In this document: positions 26,981 through 35,467 of the stretch, piece after piece
How the letters are laid out: each line of letters starts with the position of its first letter
Position numbering within the stretch: position 1 is the first letter of the stretch
From: an uncultured SAR86 cluster bacterium
GTDB lineage: Bacteria; Pseudomonadota; Gammaproteobacteria; Magnimaribacterales; Magnimaribacteraceae
Assembly (NCBI GenBank): GCA_902514295.1
Contig: CABXQE010000007.1
Span: 1-61,009, forward strand
Length of the DNA: 61,009 nt
Reading direction: 5' to 3'
Translations under genes and position numbers: made by a program
Notes under the pieces: model-generated
Told to the model about the DNA's origin: nothing
The model's input: only the letters and a program-made list of their open reading frames with translations
Databases searched by the model: none

Positions 26981-28139
26981 GGGAAACTTCTAGATCTTGG
27001 ATTAAATCATCTAAAGACTCAATACCTACTGATAGCCTTACCAACCCGTCACTTATTCCAATTTCTTCTCTAATTTCAGGAGGAATAGAAGCATGCGTCA
27101 TGATTGCTGGATGTTCAATTAAACTCTCAACTCCACCCAAACTCTCTGCCAAGGAAAATATCTCAGTTCTCTCAAGAAATGATTTTGCGGAATCAAGGCC
27201 TCCTTTCAATATTAAGGTTATCATTCCTCCGTACCCTTGCATTTGTTTACTGGCAAGTTCATGGTGGGGGTGGTTCTTCAAACCTGGATATATAACCTTT
27301 TCAATTGCTTTATGATTCTCTAAAAAGGAAGCTATTTTCATAGCGTTCTCACAATGCCTTTCCATCCTTACAGCTAAAGTTTTTAAACTCCTTAAAAGCA
27401 AGAAAGAATCAAATGGACTCATGATTGACCCAACTGCATTTTGTAAAAAAAGAATTTGATCGGCTAATTCAGGTCTTTGGTTAGAACAAATCACCACCCC
27501 TCCAATTAAATCTGAATGTCCGTTTAAGTATTTAGTAGCAGAATGAACGACGATATCAAATCCAAGTTCTAAAGGGTTTTGCACGTAAGGTGAACAAAAA
27601 GTGTTGTCACATACTGAGATGAGATTGTTTTCTTTTGCAAATTTAGCTATTTCTAATAAATCTACTATTTTTAATAATGGGTTTGTAGGTGTCTCTACCC
27701 ATATCATTTTTGTATTAGATGTAATTGATGACTTAAGAGTGGATAAATCACTTAAATCAGAAAAAGTAAATTCAAGTCCTGCAGATCTTTTTCTTACATC
27801 TTCAAATAATCGATATGTTCCGCCATACAAATCATCCATAGCTAATACATGATCCCCGGAATTAAGCACCTCTAACACAGTTGAACATGCTGCCATTCCT
27901 GAAGAGAATGCGTATCCGAAAGAGCTACCTTCTAGATCTGAGATACAAGCCTCTAAAGCCTTCCTAGTAGGATTTATACTTCTAGAGTAATCATAACCTT
28001 TGTGAACTCCAGGACTTTCTTGAACATAAGTTGAACTGGTATATATCGGCGTCATTATTGCACCAGTGGTCGGGTCAGGTTCTTGCCCAGCATGTATAGC
28101 TCTAGTATCAAACCCTTGTTTATTCTTCTTATCTGCCAT
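26964..28139 (-). CDS. Cystathionine gamma-lyase / gamma-synthase (PLP, trans-sulfuration)
   Basis: 391 residues of the Cys/Met-metabolism PLP family. The start GFDTRAIHAGQEPDPTTGAI, phosphate site SSGMAA, and PLP lysine in HSATKYLNGHSDLIGG are intact. Because the gene follows a cystathionine beta-synthase by 2 bases, gamma-lyase (cystathionine to cysteine, 2-oxobutyrate and ammonia) is the best reading. Gamma-synthase or homocysteine gamma-lyase activity cannot be excluded by sequence. It is distinct from the longer MetY at 58 kb. Confidence 0.88.
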   Translation of the reverse strand: MADKKNKQGFDTRAIHAGQEPDPTTGAIMTPIYTSSTYVQESPGVHKGYDYSRSINPTRKALEACISDLEGSSFGYAFSSGMAACSTVLEVLNSGDHVLAMDDLYGGTYRLFEDVRKRSAGLEFTFSDLSDLSTLKSSITSNTKMIWVETPTNPLLKIVDLLEIAKFAKENNLISVCDNTFCSPYVQNPLELGFDIVVHSATKYLNGHSDLIGGVVICSNQRPELADQILFLQNAVGSIMSPFDSFLLLRSLKTLAVRMERHCENAMKIASFLENHKAIEKVIYPGLKNHPHHELASKQMQGYGGMITLILKGGLDSAKSFLERTEIFSLAESLGGVESLIEHPAIMTHASIPPEIREEIGISDGLVRLSVGIESLDDLIQDLEVSLKGLG

Positions 28140-28141
28140 AT

Positions 28142-29518
28142 TTAGTTCTGATTTAATTTATTTCTATAATGATTAATTAGATCAACTTTTGTAATAAATC
28201 CAATAAATTTATCTTTATCATAAATAATAGCTACTTTTCCTTCAGATAGAACTTCTAAAAGTTCTTCATCAGTAGCATTAACTTGCAAAACATCAAGTTT
28301 ATCAGTCATGATTTCAGTAACAGGAATAGAAAATGCCGCTTGATCTTTAGCTACACTAAGAAGTAGGTCTTCTTCATCCAAAATACCTAGTAACTCTTGC
28401 CCATCTAAAACAGGTATTTGTGAAATATCTGTTGAACGCATTCTGTTATAAGCAATTAAGAGCGTATTACTTGGAGAGACTGTAATCATCTCTCCTTTAT
28501 CCGCTCTTCTATTGATTAAATCACTCAAGTTGCCTTCTTTCTCTAGGTCTAATAAATTATTGTCATGAAGCCAAGATTTATTGAATGCCTTTGAAAGGTA
28601 CTTATTTCCAGTATCGCAAATAAAAGTAACAACTTTTTTAGGTTCCGTTTGTTTCTGACACCATTTAATAGCTCCAGCGACAAGAGTTCCCGTAGAAGAA
28701 CCGCCTAAAATTCCTTCTTCTTGAAGTAAGACTTGTAGAACTTCAAAAGCTTCTTTATCTGTAACCGTTACTGCATCGTCTATTAAAGACAAATTTAGAT
28801 TATCTGGAATAAAATCTTCTCCAACTCCTTCAACCAACCAACTACCTCCATCATAAGAGTAGCTACCTTTAATAACAGCATCAGCGACGATTGAGTTTTC
28901 AGGGTCAGCGGCTACTATAGTTATAGAATCATCTTTTTCTTTAAAAAACTCCGCTAAACCAGTTATGGTTCCTCCAGAACCCACTCCCGCTACTACAGCG
29001 TCTAGATCTCCTTCCATTTGGTCCCAAATCTCTGGGGCAGTTGTAGTTTTGTGAGCAAAAGGGTTGGCAGGGTTAGAGAATTGGTTAGCCAGGAAGCTAC
29101 CTGGGGTTTCGTTAGCAATCTTTCGTGCTACGTGATGGTAATATTCTGGATGACTTTCTGAAACATCTGATCTAGTCAACACAATTTCTGCTCCTAAACC
29201 TTCAAGGTGCAGTATCTTCTCTCTACTCATCTTGTCAGGTATAACTAAAATAATCTTATAACCTTTTAGAGCTGCCACTAAAGCTAGACCTATTCCTGTA
29301 TTTCCAGCTGTAGCTTCAATTATTATCCCACCTTCTTTAAGCTCACCAGATTCTTCTGCTTGTTCAATTATTGATAAACCTATACGATCTTTAATTGAAC
29401 CACCAGGATTTTGAGATTCTAATTTAACAAATAATTCACAAACCCCTGTGTCCACAGATGAGAGCTTAAGCATTGGAGTATTTCCAATTAAATTTAGTAA
29501 AGAATTATTAATATCCAT
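28142..29518 (-). CDS. Cystathionine beta-synthase with CBS-domain pair
   Basis: 458 residues. The PLP part (1-320) has NLIGNTPMLKL, the PLP lysine in PGGSIKDRIG, EATAGNTGIGLA and GVGSGGTITG. The C-terminal 130 residues form two CBS domains (ITVSPSNTLLIAYNRM, then VTEIMTDKLDVLQVNATDEE), the usual adenosyl-ligand module. It condenses homocysteine with serine (or O-acetylserine) to cystathionine. A plain cysteine synthase role is the alternative, but the CBS pair and the gamma-lyase 2 bases downstream favour reverse trans-sulfuration. Confidence 0.88.
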   Translation of the reverse strand: MDINNSLLNLIGNTPMLKLSSVDTGVCELFVKLESQNPGGSIKDRIGLSIIEQAEESGELKEGGIIIEATAGNTGIGLALVAALKGYKIILVIPDKMSREKILHLEGLGAEIVLTRSDVSESHPEYYHHVARKIANETPGSFLANQFSNPANPFAHKTTTAPEIWDQMEGDLDAVVAGVGSGGTITGLAEFFKEKDDSITIVAADPENSIVADAVIKGSYSYDGGSWLVEGVGEDFIPDNLNLSLIDDAVTVTDKEAFEVLQVLLQEEGILGGSSTGTLVAGAIKWCQKQTEPKKVVTFICDTGNKYLSKAFNKSWLHDNNLLDLEKEGNLSDLINRRADKGEMITVSPSNTLLIAYNRMRSTDISQIPVLDGQELLGILDEEDLLLSVAKDQAAFSIPVTEIMTDKLDVLQVNATDEELLEVLSEGKVAIIYDKDKFIGFITKVDLINHYRNKLNQN

Positions 29519-29570
29519 ATAGCCGACAGTATAGCTTTCAAAAGTTACTTTAGAAATATTTAGAGACTTA

Positions 29571-29598
29571 TTGACGCTCTAATTTTCTATAATAATAT
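29571..29598 (+). promoter_or_regulatory. Candidate sigma-70 promoter for the methyltransferase gene
   Basis: TTGACG at 29571-29576 matches the -35 consensus in five of six positions. TAATAT follows at 29593-29598 after 16 bases, a four-of-six -10 match. The methyltransferase ATG at 29622 has a clear ribosome site (AAGGAG) just before it. AT-richness makes chance -10 matches common, so the -35 carries most of the weight. Confidence 0.35.
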
Positions 29599-29621
29599 AT
29601 AAAAAAAAATTAAGGAGATTT

Positions 29622-30467
29622 ATGGAAGATAAAAACGCTAAACAAAAAGATTTCTGGTCTGGCAAAGGCGGAGATTACTGGGTAGAAAAGCAGAGCGAAA
29701 TGGACATTATGCTTAACCCCTTAGGAGAAAAGGCTTTAGCTAAATTAGATTTAAAAAGTAATTCAGAAGTTTTAGATATAGGTTGTGGCTGTGGAGCAAC
29801 AACTCTTGAAATCGCCAAGAAAGTCTCTGAAGGAACAGTAACTGGTTTAGATATTTCAGTTCCTATGTTGGGCAAAGCAGAATCCGAGGCAAGTATTCAA
29901 GGTATAGCAAATGTTGATTTTAAAGTTATAGATGTCCAAGTGGATCAACTGGCTAGTGAAAAATACGATTACGTATATTCTAGATTTGGGGTTATGTTTT
30001 TTGATGACCCTTATGAAGCTTTCAAAAACATATTTTCTTCAATTAAGGAAGGTGGTGAATTGAGCTTTGTATGTTGGCAAGACCCATCTTTAAATCCTTG
30101 GCAAAGTTTATCTGTCCAAGTGATTAGAGGGTACCTAGACATGCCATCCCCTCCTCCAAGAAGTCCTGGGCCATTTGCTTTTCATGAAAAAGATTACGTG
30201 AAAGAAATTCTAGAACAATCTGGATTCTCTAATATCAGTTTTGATGATAATCAAGAGGATATTACTATGTTTTCAGGAAAGTCCTTACAAGAGGCTTCTG
30301 AAGATTATCTCGCTATCAACCCTGTTGTCACGGAAATGCTTAAAGACTCGCCGGACGATCTAAAAGCAGAGATTGTTGAGTCTCTAAAAGAAGCCTTTTC
30401 AGAATTTTATAAAGGAGACGGACTAGTTTTCCCAAGCGCTACTTGGGTGGTCTCAGCTAGTAAATAG
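29622..30467 (+). CDS. Class I SAM-dependent methyltransferase
   Basis: 281 residues. Motif I is VLDIGCGCGATTLEIA, followed by TVTGLDISVPMLGKAE and a motif near YDYVYSRFGVMFFDDP. The ordering FWSGKGGDYWVEKQSEMDIM at the N-terminus and the PFAFHEKDYVKEILEQSGF stretch fit the Methyltransf_11/25 group that includes small-molecule methylases. The substrate is not readable. A strong AAGGAG ribosome site precedes the ATG. Not visibly part of an operon, and convergent with the VOC gene. Confidence 0.87.
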   Translation: MEDKNAKQKDFWSGKGGDYWVEKQSEMDIMLNPLGEKALAKLDLKSNSEVLDIGCGCGATTLEIAKKVSEGTVTGLDISVPMLGKAESEASIQGIANVDFKVIDVQVDQLASEKYDYVYSRFGVMFFDDPYEAFKNIFSSIKEGGELSFVCWQDPSLNPWQSLSVQVIRGYLDMPSPPPRSPGPFAFHEKDYVKEILEQSGFSNISFDDNQEDITMFSGKSLQEASEDYLAINPVVTEMLKDSPDDLKAEIVESLKEAFSEFYKGDGLVFPSATWVVSASK

Positions 30468-30485
30468 AAATTCTAAGGAAGATCC

Positions 30486-30866
30486 TTAACCAAATTTACA
30501 AAAGGTTAATTTGTTTCCATCTAAGTCTCTTACATAGGCTCCATAAAAGGTAGGAACTCTTTGTCCTGGCTCTCCTTCATCTGTAGCGCCTAACTCTATA
30601 GCTTTTTTATAAAGAGCATCAACATCATCAGTTGTCTCGAGAGTGATTCCAACCATACTTCCATTACCTACGGTTGCCTCTTCTCCATCGTACGGCACAA
30701 AGACCGCAAAGTTTGTATCGTCCCCTGGTATAGTCCAGAAGAAACTCCTTTCATTTGGACCAAAACTTGTAACCCCTAGATCAAAAAATAGTGCATCATA
30801 AAACTCTTTAGCTCTATTGAGGTCATTGGTTCCAACTGTAACGTATTTAGCTATTTTTCCTTTCAT
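30486..30866 (-). CDS. VOC (glyoxalase/bleomycin-resistance fold) family protein
   Basis: 126 residues. It has two beta-alpha-beta-beta-beta modules: KYVTVGTNDLNRAKEFYDAL at the start, ERSFFWTIPGDDTNFAVFVP in the middle, and TFYGAYVRDLDGNKLTFCKF at the end. Candidate metal ligands are few, and the family ranges from lyases and dioxygenases to binding proteins, so no reaction is assigned. A strong AAGGAG site sits before the ATG. It probably forms an operon with the downstream sulfoxide reductase gene, 20 bases away in the opposite order of transcription flow. Confidence 0.8.
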   Translation of the reverse strand: MKGKIAKYVTVGTNDLNRAKEFYDALFFDLGVTSFGPNERSFFWTIPGDDTNFAVFVPYDGEEATVGNGSMVGITLETTDDVDALYKKAIELGATDEGEPGQRVPTFYGAYVRDLDGNKLTFCKFG

Positions 30867-30885
30867 ACTGTCTCCTTAATTTTAA

Positions 30886-32148
30886 TTAACTTTTATCTAT
30901 TTCTCTTCTGTTCTTGAATTCAAGTACGGTTGCATTGATGCAATACCTAGGAAGTCCATTTGGTCCATCAGGGAAAACATGACCAAGATGTATGTCAGAG
31001 GTCTTTGACCGTATCTCTATTCTGCGCATACCGTAACTATTATCTGCCCTTCTGTAAACAGATCCATCTACTGGCTTAGTAAAAGATAACCAACCTGTTC
31101 CCGAGTTAAACCTATCTCTTGTATCAAAAAGATGTGCCCCACTCAGCTTATCAATAAATATCCCATCCGGAGTGTTTTTGAAAATCTCGTACTCTTTACA
31201 AAACCTTGTATCTGTTCCTTCTTCGAAAGCTACCCTGTAGGCTTCCGAATCACCTAATTTAAAAAAACCAAGAGCTTTATAGAACTCTTGAGGTGACATA
31301 TACCCCTGGTGCCCAAAAACCTCCTTACCTTGTTCTAAAAATATGATAGTGGGTGTCGCCCAAGTAGGTGTTTCTAATTGAATGCCATCTAATTGCAGAG
31401 CTATTCTAAAAATAATGGGTATATTCCCTTTATATTTTTCAACAACTAAAGATTTAAATTTTTCGCAATAAGGGCAATAACTTTGTGGTTCAATGACAAG
31501 AACGCTCTTTCCCTCTAGAAGCTCACTGTTGTCTTTTTGTTCGACTATATTATTCTTCGAAAACCTAATTCCTGTTGAATGATCAGGACAATACCCATTT
31601 GGGTTCTTAGCAATATAGTCCTGGTGATAATTTTCAGCCTGAAAGAATTCATCTAAAGATTTAACAATAGTAGCAATTTGGCCGTATCCAGAATCGGTAA
31701 GTAATTGTTGAAATTCAAAAACAAGGTTTTCGACTATTCTTTGTTGTTCTTTATTAGTGTATAAAACTATAGACCTATATTGAGTACCTATATCATTTCC
31801 TTGTTGATTCAATTGAGTAGGATCGTGAGACTCAAAATAATGCTGCAATAACTCCTCTGTAGAAATAATATTTTTGTTGTAAGTTACCTCAACAACCTCG
31901 GCATAATTATTAGGGTTGAATTTATTGATGAATTTGGTTATTTCTCTATAAGAAGGACGGATTCCATAACCGTCTGCGTATCCCGAGACAGCATCAATAA
32001 CTCCTGGCAATTCTTCATAACCCTTTTCCGCACCCCAGAAACATCCAGATCCCAGGACAATCTTTTCTAAATGAGAAGTAGATTGATTGTTTTCCGAAGC
32101 TAAATTAAAGCTAAGCAAAGCAAGCATTAATATAGAAAAAAACCTCAT
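30886..32148 (-). CDS. Exported MsrA-thioredoxin-MsrB fusion (methionine sulfoxide reductase)
   Basis: 420 residues in three parts after a signal peptide (1-18). MsrA: VLGSGCFWGAEKGYEELPG (Cys 36) through YHQDYIAKNPNGYC. Thioredoxin-like middle: VLVIEPQSYCPYCEKFKSL (CPYC 225-228) and TPTIIF. MsrB: GAHLFDTRDRFNSGTGW through HLGHVFPDGPNGLPRYCIN (catalytic Cys 403). MsrA reduces S- and MsrB reduces R-sulfoxide. The MsrB part lacks the two CxxC zinc pairs. The embedded thioredoxin would supply electrons in the periplasm. Its order A-Trx-B differs from PilB, which is Trx-A-B. Confidence 0.9.
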   Translation of the reverse strand: MRFFSILMLALLSFNLASENNQSTSHLEKIVLGSGCFWGAEKGYEELPGVIDAVSGYADGYGIRPSYREITKFINKFNPNNYAEVVEVTYNKNIISTEELLQHYFESHDPTQLNQQGNDIGTQYRSIVLYTNKEQQRIVENLVFEFQQLLTDSGYGQIATIVKSLDEFFQAENYHQDYIAKNPNGYCPDHSTGIRFSKNNIVEQKDNSELLEGKSVLVIEPQSYCPYCEKFKSLVVEKYKGNIPIIFRIALQLDGIQLETPTWATPTIIFLEQGKEVFGHQGYMSPQEFYKALGFFKLGDSEAYRVAFEEGTDTRFCKEYEIFKNTPDGIFIDKLSGAHLFDTRDRFNSGTGWLSFTKPVDGSVYRRADNSYGMRRIEIRSKTSDIHLGHVFPDGPNGLPRYCINATVLEFKNRREIDKS

Positions 32149-32152
32149 TGTA

Positions 32153-32572
32153 CTAATTGAAACCCCAATTATTTAACATCAACCAAGAAATTGATATTTT
32201 AAGAGCCCAAATTGATTGTGTTGCTAATACCAAAAATGTGCCCGTAGCTCCTAACATCCTAAATATACTTTCTGCTCCAGGTCTAGTTATACCGTAAGCG
32301 TGAGAAATTCTAGATAAAAGAAAAATATCTCCTAGTATATAAATGGCTAAGATTGGTATTTCTCCAATCTTCTCTAATAAAGCTGATAAAACTAAAAAGA
32401 AAATAACATTTTCTATTAAATTACCATGTGCTCTAGTTATTTGGAGCAGTTCAAAATTATCCCCTACTCCTAAAGTAATATTTCCCTCTTTAGAGAACCT
32501 CTTCTGGCCGGTCTTAACACCTAAAAATAGAGCTAAAATTGATAAGGCCCCTGCGTAAAATAAAGTGATCAT
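32153..32572 (-). CDS. MAPEG family membrane protein
   Basis: 139 residues with four hydrophobic helices. The loop ITRAHGNLIENVIFFLVLSA matches the MAPEG signature (R-x-H-x-N-x-x-E), and SRISHAYG follows in the third helix. MAPEG proteins include glutathione-dependent membrane transferases and peroxidases, but bacterial members are mostly uncharacterised. It is upstream of the sulfoxide reductase fusion with 4 bases between, so both may be made together, a link to redox repair by context only. Confidence 0.85.
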   Translation of the reverse strand: MITLFYAGALSILALFLGVKTGQKRFSKEGNITLGVGDNFELLQITRAHGNLIENVIFFLVLSALLEKIGEIPILAIYILGDIFLLSRISHAYGITRPGAESIFRMLGATGTFLVLATQSIWALKISISWLMLNNWGFN

Positions 32573-32641
32573 AATCTTATATATATTTGTAAAGTAATTA
32601 GTCTATTATTGTAGATGACTCAATTAAATTATAGGTAATTT

Positions 32642-32818
32642 ATGAAAATATTTTTAACCTTATTTCTTTTTGCTTTATTGTCAGGTTGCTCTGTAGCAAG
32701 TCTAGCTAGCACAGCTGTTTCAACAGCTGCGAAAATTATTGAAGTCCCTATAAAAGCTATAGGGAAAGCTGTAACAAGAGATGATGATGAAGAGGACGAT
32801 GAAGAAGAAGAGGATTAG
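32642..32818 (+). CDS. Tiny lipoprotein with acidic tail, unknown family
   Basis: 58 codons from ATG 32642 to TAG 32816. It has a lysine-started signal peptide, lipobox LLSGC (Cys 16), a small Ala/Ser-rich stretch (SVASLASTAVSTAA), a short amphipathic segment KIIEVPIKAIGKAV, and then 13 Asp/Glu in the last 14 residues. The features are too ordered for chance. I do not recognise a family name. Probably anchored in the outer membrane or the periplasmic face. It shares 4 bases at its end with the convergent CobW-like gene. Confidence 0.65.
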   Translation: MKIFLTLFLFALLSGCSVASLASTAVSTAAKIIEVPIKAIGKAVTRDDDEEDDEEEED

Positions 32819-33657
32819 GCATATACAGGTTCTAAGCTTTTAATATCTAAATCTTTAGTATGAACAAGAACCATCCTGGTGGCTGTCTCGTAATTTGAAA
32901 TACTAAAATTACAGTCATTCCTAGTCATCTGTAATAGCCAGGTTTTCCCTTGTTCATCACGAACCCATCCTTTAGCTCTTTCTATTGAAGTATTATTATT
33001 AAGATAGCTTTCCAGACGCTCTATATTTATTAGTTTTTCAGTTTCTAGTACAAATGATTGAAAAATTGAATGATGATTATCTTCAGTAATTTCTGGTCTA
33101 CTTGAAGCTGCCATCTCTTTAAACAATAGATTCCAATAACTCCCCACTTCTTCCTCCGTCAAATAATCTTCTGTTAATTCTGAAAGCGCGTCTTTCTCTT
33201 CTTGTTCAAATCGATTTAGTAAGACTCGATCAGCTTGCGTAATTTGGGCTTTTACTGTTTTCGAAACAAACTTATCTGATAATAAATGCTTTAAACTTTT
33301 TCCCTTTACCAAGCTTAAGATCCCTAACAGACGGAATCCGGGCCATGACAGTCCGTAATTAGCTATTTTTATAGGGATGGCCACTCCGCTAGCCTCTATA
33401 ACCACCGCTTCAACATTTAATTCTTTCATTTGCTCCAAGGAAATCCCTAAGTCGTCATTTAACTTACAACAAACACACCCGTTGCTTAATGAAAGCGTTA
33501 AAGAGTCTTCATTGTTTATAAGCTCTTCATCTATATTTAACTCTCCAAAATCATTAACCAAGACTCCAATGGGTTTTTTAGCCTCTTTTAACAATTGATT
33601 GATTAAAGTTGTCTTTCCAGAGCCCAGGTAACCCGAAATAATAGTTAAAGGGATCAT
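32815..33657 (-). CDS. CobW/COG0523-family GTPase, metal-related
   Basis: 280 residues. Walker A is GYLGSGKTTLI, the metal-binding CxCC motif is in SNGCVCCKLNDD, and a switch block is VVIEASGVAIP. The C-terminal part is short and fits CobW_C only loosely (ERAKGWVRDEQGKTWLLQMT). COG0523 proteins insert or supply zinc, cobalt or iron to client enzymes. Gene order puts it immediately before (4-base overlap) the amidohydrolase, a metal enzyme, which may be the client. That link is inferred. Confidence 0.87.
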   Translation of the reverse strand: MIPLTIISGYLGSGKTTLINQLLKEAKKPIGVLVNDFGELNIDEELINNEDSLTLSLSNGCVCCKLNDDLGISLEQMKELNVEAVVIEASGVAIPIKIANYGLSWPGFRLLGILSLVKGKSLKHLLSDKFVSKTVKAQITQADRVLLNRFEQEEKDALSELTEDYLTEEEVGSYWNLLFKEMAASSRPEITEDNHHSIFQSFVLETEKLINIERLESYLNNNTSIERAKGWVRDEQGKTWLLQMTRNDCNFSISNYETATRMVLVHTKDLDIKSLEPVYA

Positions 33658-35300
33658 CTATTAGAGATTGGAAAAACCTTACCTTCAAATAAGGTGGCTT
33701 CAATTTTTATATCTTTTATCATCATGGGGTCTACCTCTAATGGATCTTGAGCTAAAACCGTAAAGTCTGCTTTTTTTCCTGCTCTAATGCTTCCTATTTC
33801 ATGATCTAACCCTAATATTCTTGCTGCGTTGATAGTTATAGCTTCCATTCCTTGCTGAGGACTTATTCTTTCTTCTGGTGACATTAAAACACCTTTCTCA
33901 TTTATTCTATTTACTGCCACCCACATACTCATCAAAGGTTGTGCAGGAGCCATAGTGAAATCTGAGTGTAAGCTAGTGGTAACTCCTTCTCTAAAACAAG
34001 AGCCTATTCTCGACATTGAAGAAGCTCTTTCAAATCCTACAGTGTGGTTTGCATATAAATCAGATAATTCATGCACATAATAGGCGTTAGCAGATACGTT
34101 GGCTCCTAATTTAGAAAGTCTGTGAACCTGTTCAGGATTGGATAATCCAAAATGTTCTAAAGTAAACCCATGATTAAATCTGGGTTTCTCAAATTGGAGT
34201 TTTTCTAAAGTATCGATTGCAAGCTCAAGGCCTAAATCACCAGTCACGTGAACGTGTATGGCATAACCTTGATTCCAATATATTCGTGCTACTTCTTCAA
34301 ACTGCTCTGGCGTGCTCAACCACTCTCCTTCGTGACCATCTATGTAACCTGGTTCCATTAATTGAGCAACTTGAGCAAAGAAAGCTCCGTCAGTGAATAA
34401 TTTAACCCTCTTCCTGAAGTTTAGTCTGTGTGTGTTTCTTTCCGGTAACTCGGAAATTAACTTTTCTGCTTTTATGTTTGATCCTCCTGCATGCTGAATC
34501 AGGGCTGTAGCGTGAGCAATAAGTTCAACTCTAAATGGGTTATCGTCGTTCTCATATAGTGCAAATTGAGTGTTTAATTCATTATCAAAGTCGAAGAGCC
34601 CTACCGCCATGTCTGCTATGGTTGTTTGTCCTCCATAATGGACAACTTCTTTAAGTTTAAGTAACCCTTCTTTAAATTTATCGGGGTCTAGAATATAAGG
34701 ATTTAATTTTTGTATAGCGTATCCCAAACCTAGCTCAAAGAATCTCCCTCTTTCAAAATCTATCTGACTAGCCCCCTTTACATCTTCTTCAGTAATGCCT
34801 AAGTAATCTAAAGCCCCATCGTTCATGCACAATTCATGGAATGATCTATTCCAAACCACTATCGGTTTATTTGATTCTATTTTATTTAAACGAGACCTAG
34901 ACATAGGTCCGTGCCATAAATCATGATGACCCCAAGTTATGAAAATATCTTTATGAGTCGGATTAGTTAATGCTTCTTTTAGCCTTTTATCATAATCTTC
35001 TGGTGAGGTTGTTGCCGGTGTGTCTCCCCAAGGAAATCTCCATTCCATTGCCGTAATAAAGAAAGTAGGAAGCAAAACAGCTGCCATCGAAGGATGTAAG
35101 TGAGGATCTATTAAGCCTGGAACAATAATCGAATCTCTAAACTGCTTATCTATCTCGTAATCATTATTTTCCAGCCAAGGTTTCATGGAATCTAAAGAAC
35201 CTGTTTCAAGAATAAGACCATCCCTAACGGCCACCGCTTCAGTACGCGGAAGAGATGGGTTCATCGTAATAATGGACTTAGCTTTATATACTTTAATCAT
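33654..35300 (-). CDS. Amidohydrolase family protein, YtcJ-like
   Basis: 548 residues from the ATG at 35300. A longer frame would run through the tRNA-Val and is rejected. Features: VPGLIDPHLHPSM with the HxH metal pair, VHVTGDLGLELAIDTLEKL, LEHFGLSNPEQV, SLHSDFTMAP with the metal Asp, and ITINAARILGLDHEIGSIRA, then GKKADFTVL. These fit the Amidohydro_3 branch (YtcJ, LAF3 and exoenzyme regulatory proteins). A metal-dependent hydrolase of an amide, urea or lactam bond in the cytoplasm. Overlaps the CobW-like gene by 4 bases. Confidence 0.88.
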   Translation of the reverse strand: MIKVYKAKSIITMNPSLPRTEAVAVRDGLILETGSLDSMKPWLENNDYEIDKQFRDSIIVPGLIDPHLHPSMAAVLLPTFFITAMEWRFPWGDTPATTSPEDYDKRLKEALTNPTHKDIFITWGHHDLWHGPMSRSRLNKIESNKPIVVWNRSFHELCMNDGALDYLGITEEDVKGASQIDFERGRFFELGLGYAIQKLNPYILDPDKFKEGLLKLKEVVHYGGQTTIADMAVGLFDFDNELNTQFALYENDDNPFRVELIAHATALIQHAGGSNIKAEKLISELPERNTHRLNFRKRVKLFTDGAFFAQVAQLMEPGYIDGHEGEWLSTPEQFEEVARIYWNQGYAIHVHVTGDLGLELAIDTLEKLQFEKPRFNHGFTLEHFGLSNPEQVHRLSKLGANVSANAYYVHELSDLYANHTVGFERASSMSRIGSCFREGVTTSLHSDFTMAPAQPLMSMWVAVNRINEKGVLMSPEERISPQQGMEAITINAARILGLDHEIGSIRAGKKADFTVLAQDPLEVDPMMIKDIKIEATLFEGKVFPISNR

Positions 35301-35341
35301 GCATAGATAAGAATAACATATGAAGAAAGTGTTTAGAGAGA

Positions 35342-35419
35342 TGGTAGACACGAGTGGACTTGAACCACCGACCCCCACCATGTCAAGGTGGTGCTCTAAC
35401 CAGACTGAGCTACGTGTCT
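35342..35419 (-). tRNA. tRNA-Val (anticodon GAC)
   Basis: On the minus strand a full cloverleaf: acceptor AGACACG pairs with CGTGTCT, D arm GCTC/GAGC, anticodon stem CCACC/GGTGG around the loop TTGACAT (anticodon GAC), T arm GGTGG/CCACT with TTCAAGT, discriminator A and encoded CCA. Total 78 bases. It resembles E. coli tRNA-Val(GAC) closely. It lies between the serine hydrolase gene and the amidohydrolase gene, all leftward. Confidence 0.95.
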
Positions 35420-35467
35420 ATAATAGGAAACAGATTATATAGAATAGATTTACTTCTACTATTTTCT

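Noticed and set aside
30471-30485. Small inverted repeat TAAGGAAGATCCTTA between the methyltransferase and VOC genes
   Set aside because: The stem is only 6 bp and no T run follows in either direction, so I did not call it a terminator.
35301-35381. 27-codon N-terminal extension of the amidohydrolase
   Set aside because: It runs through the 3' part of tRNA-Val. The ATG at 35300 starts the conserved domain.
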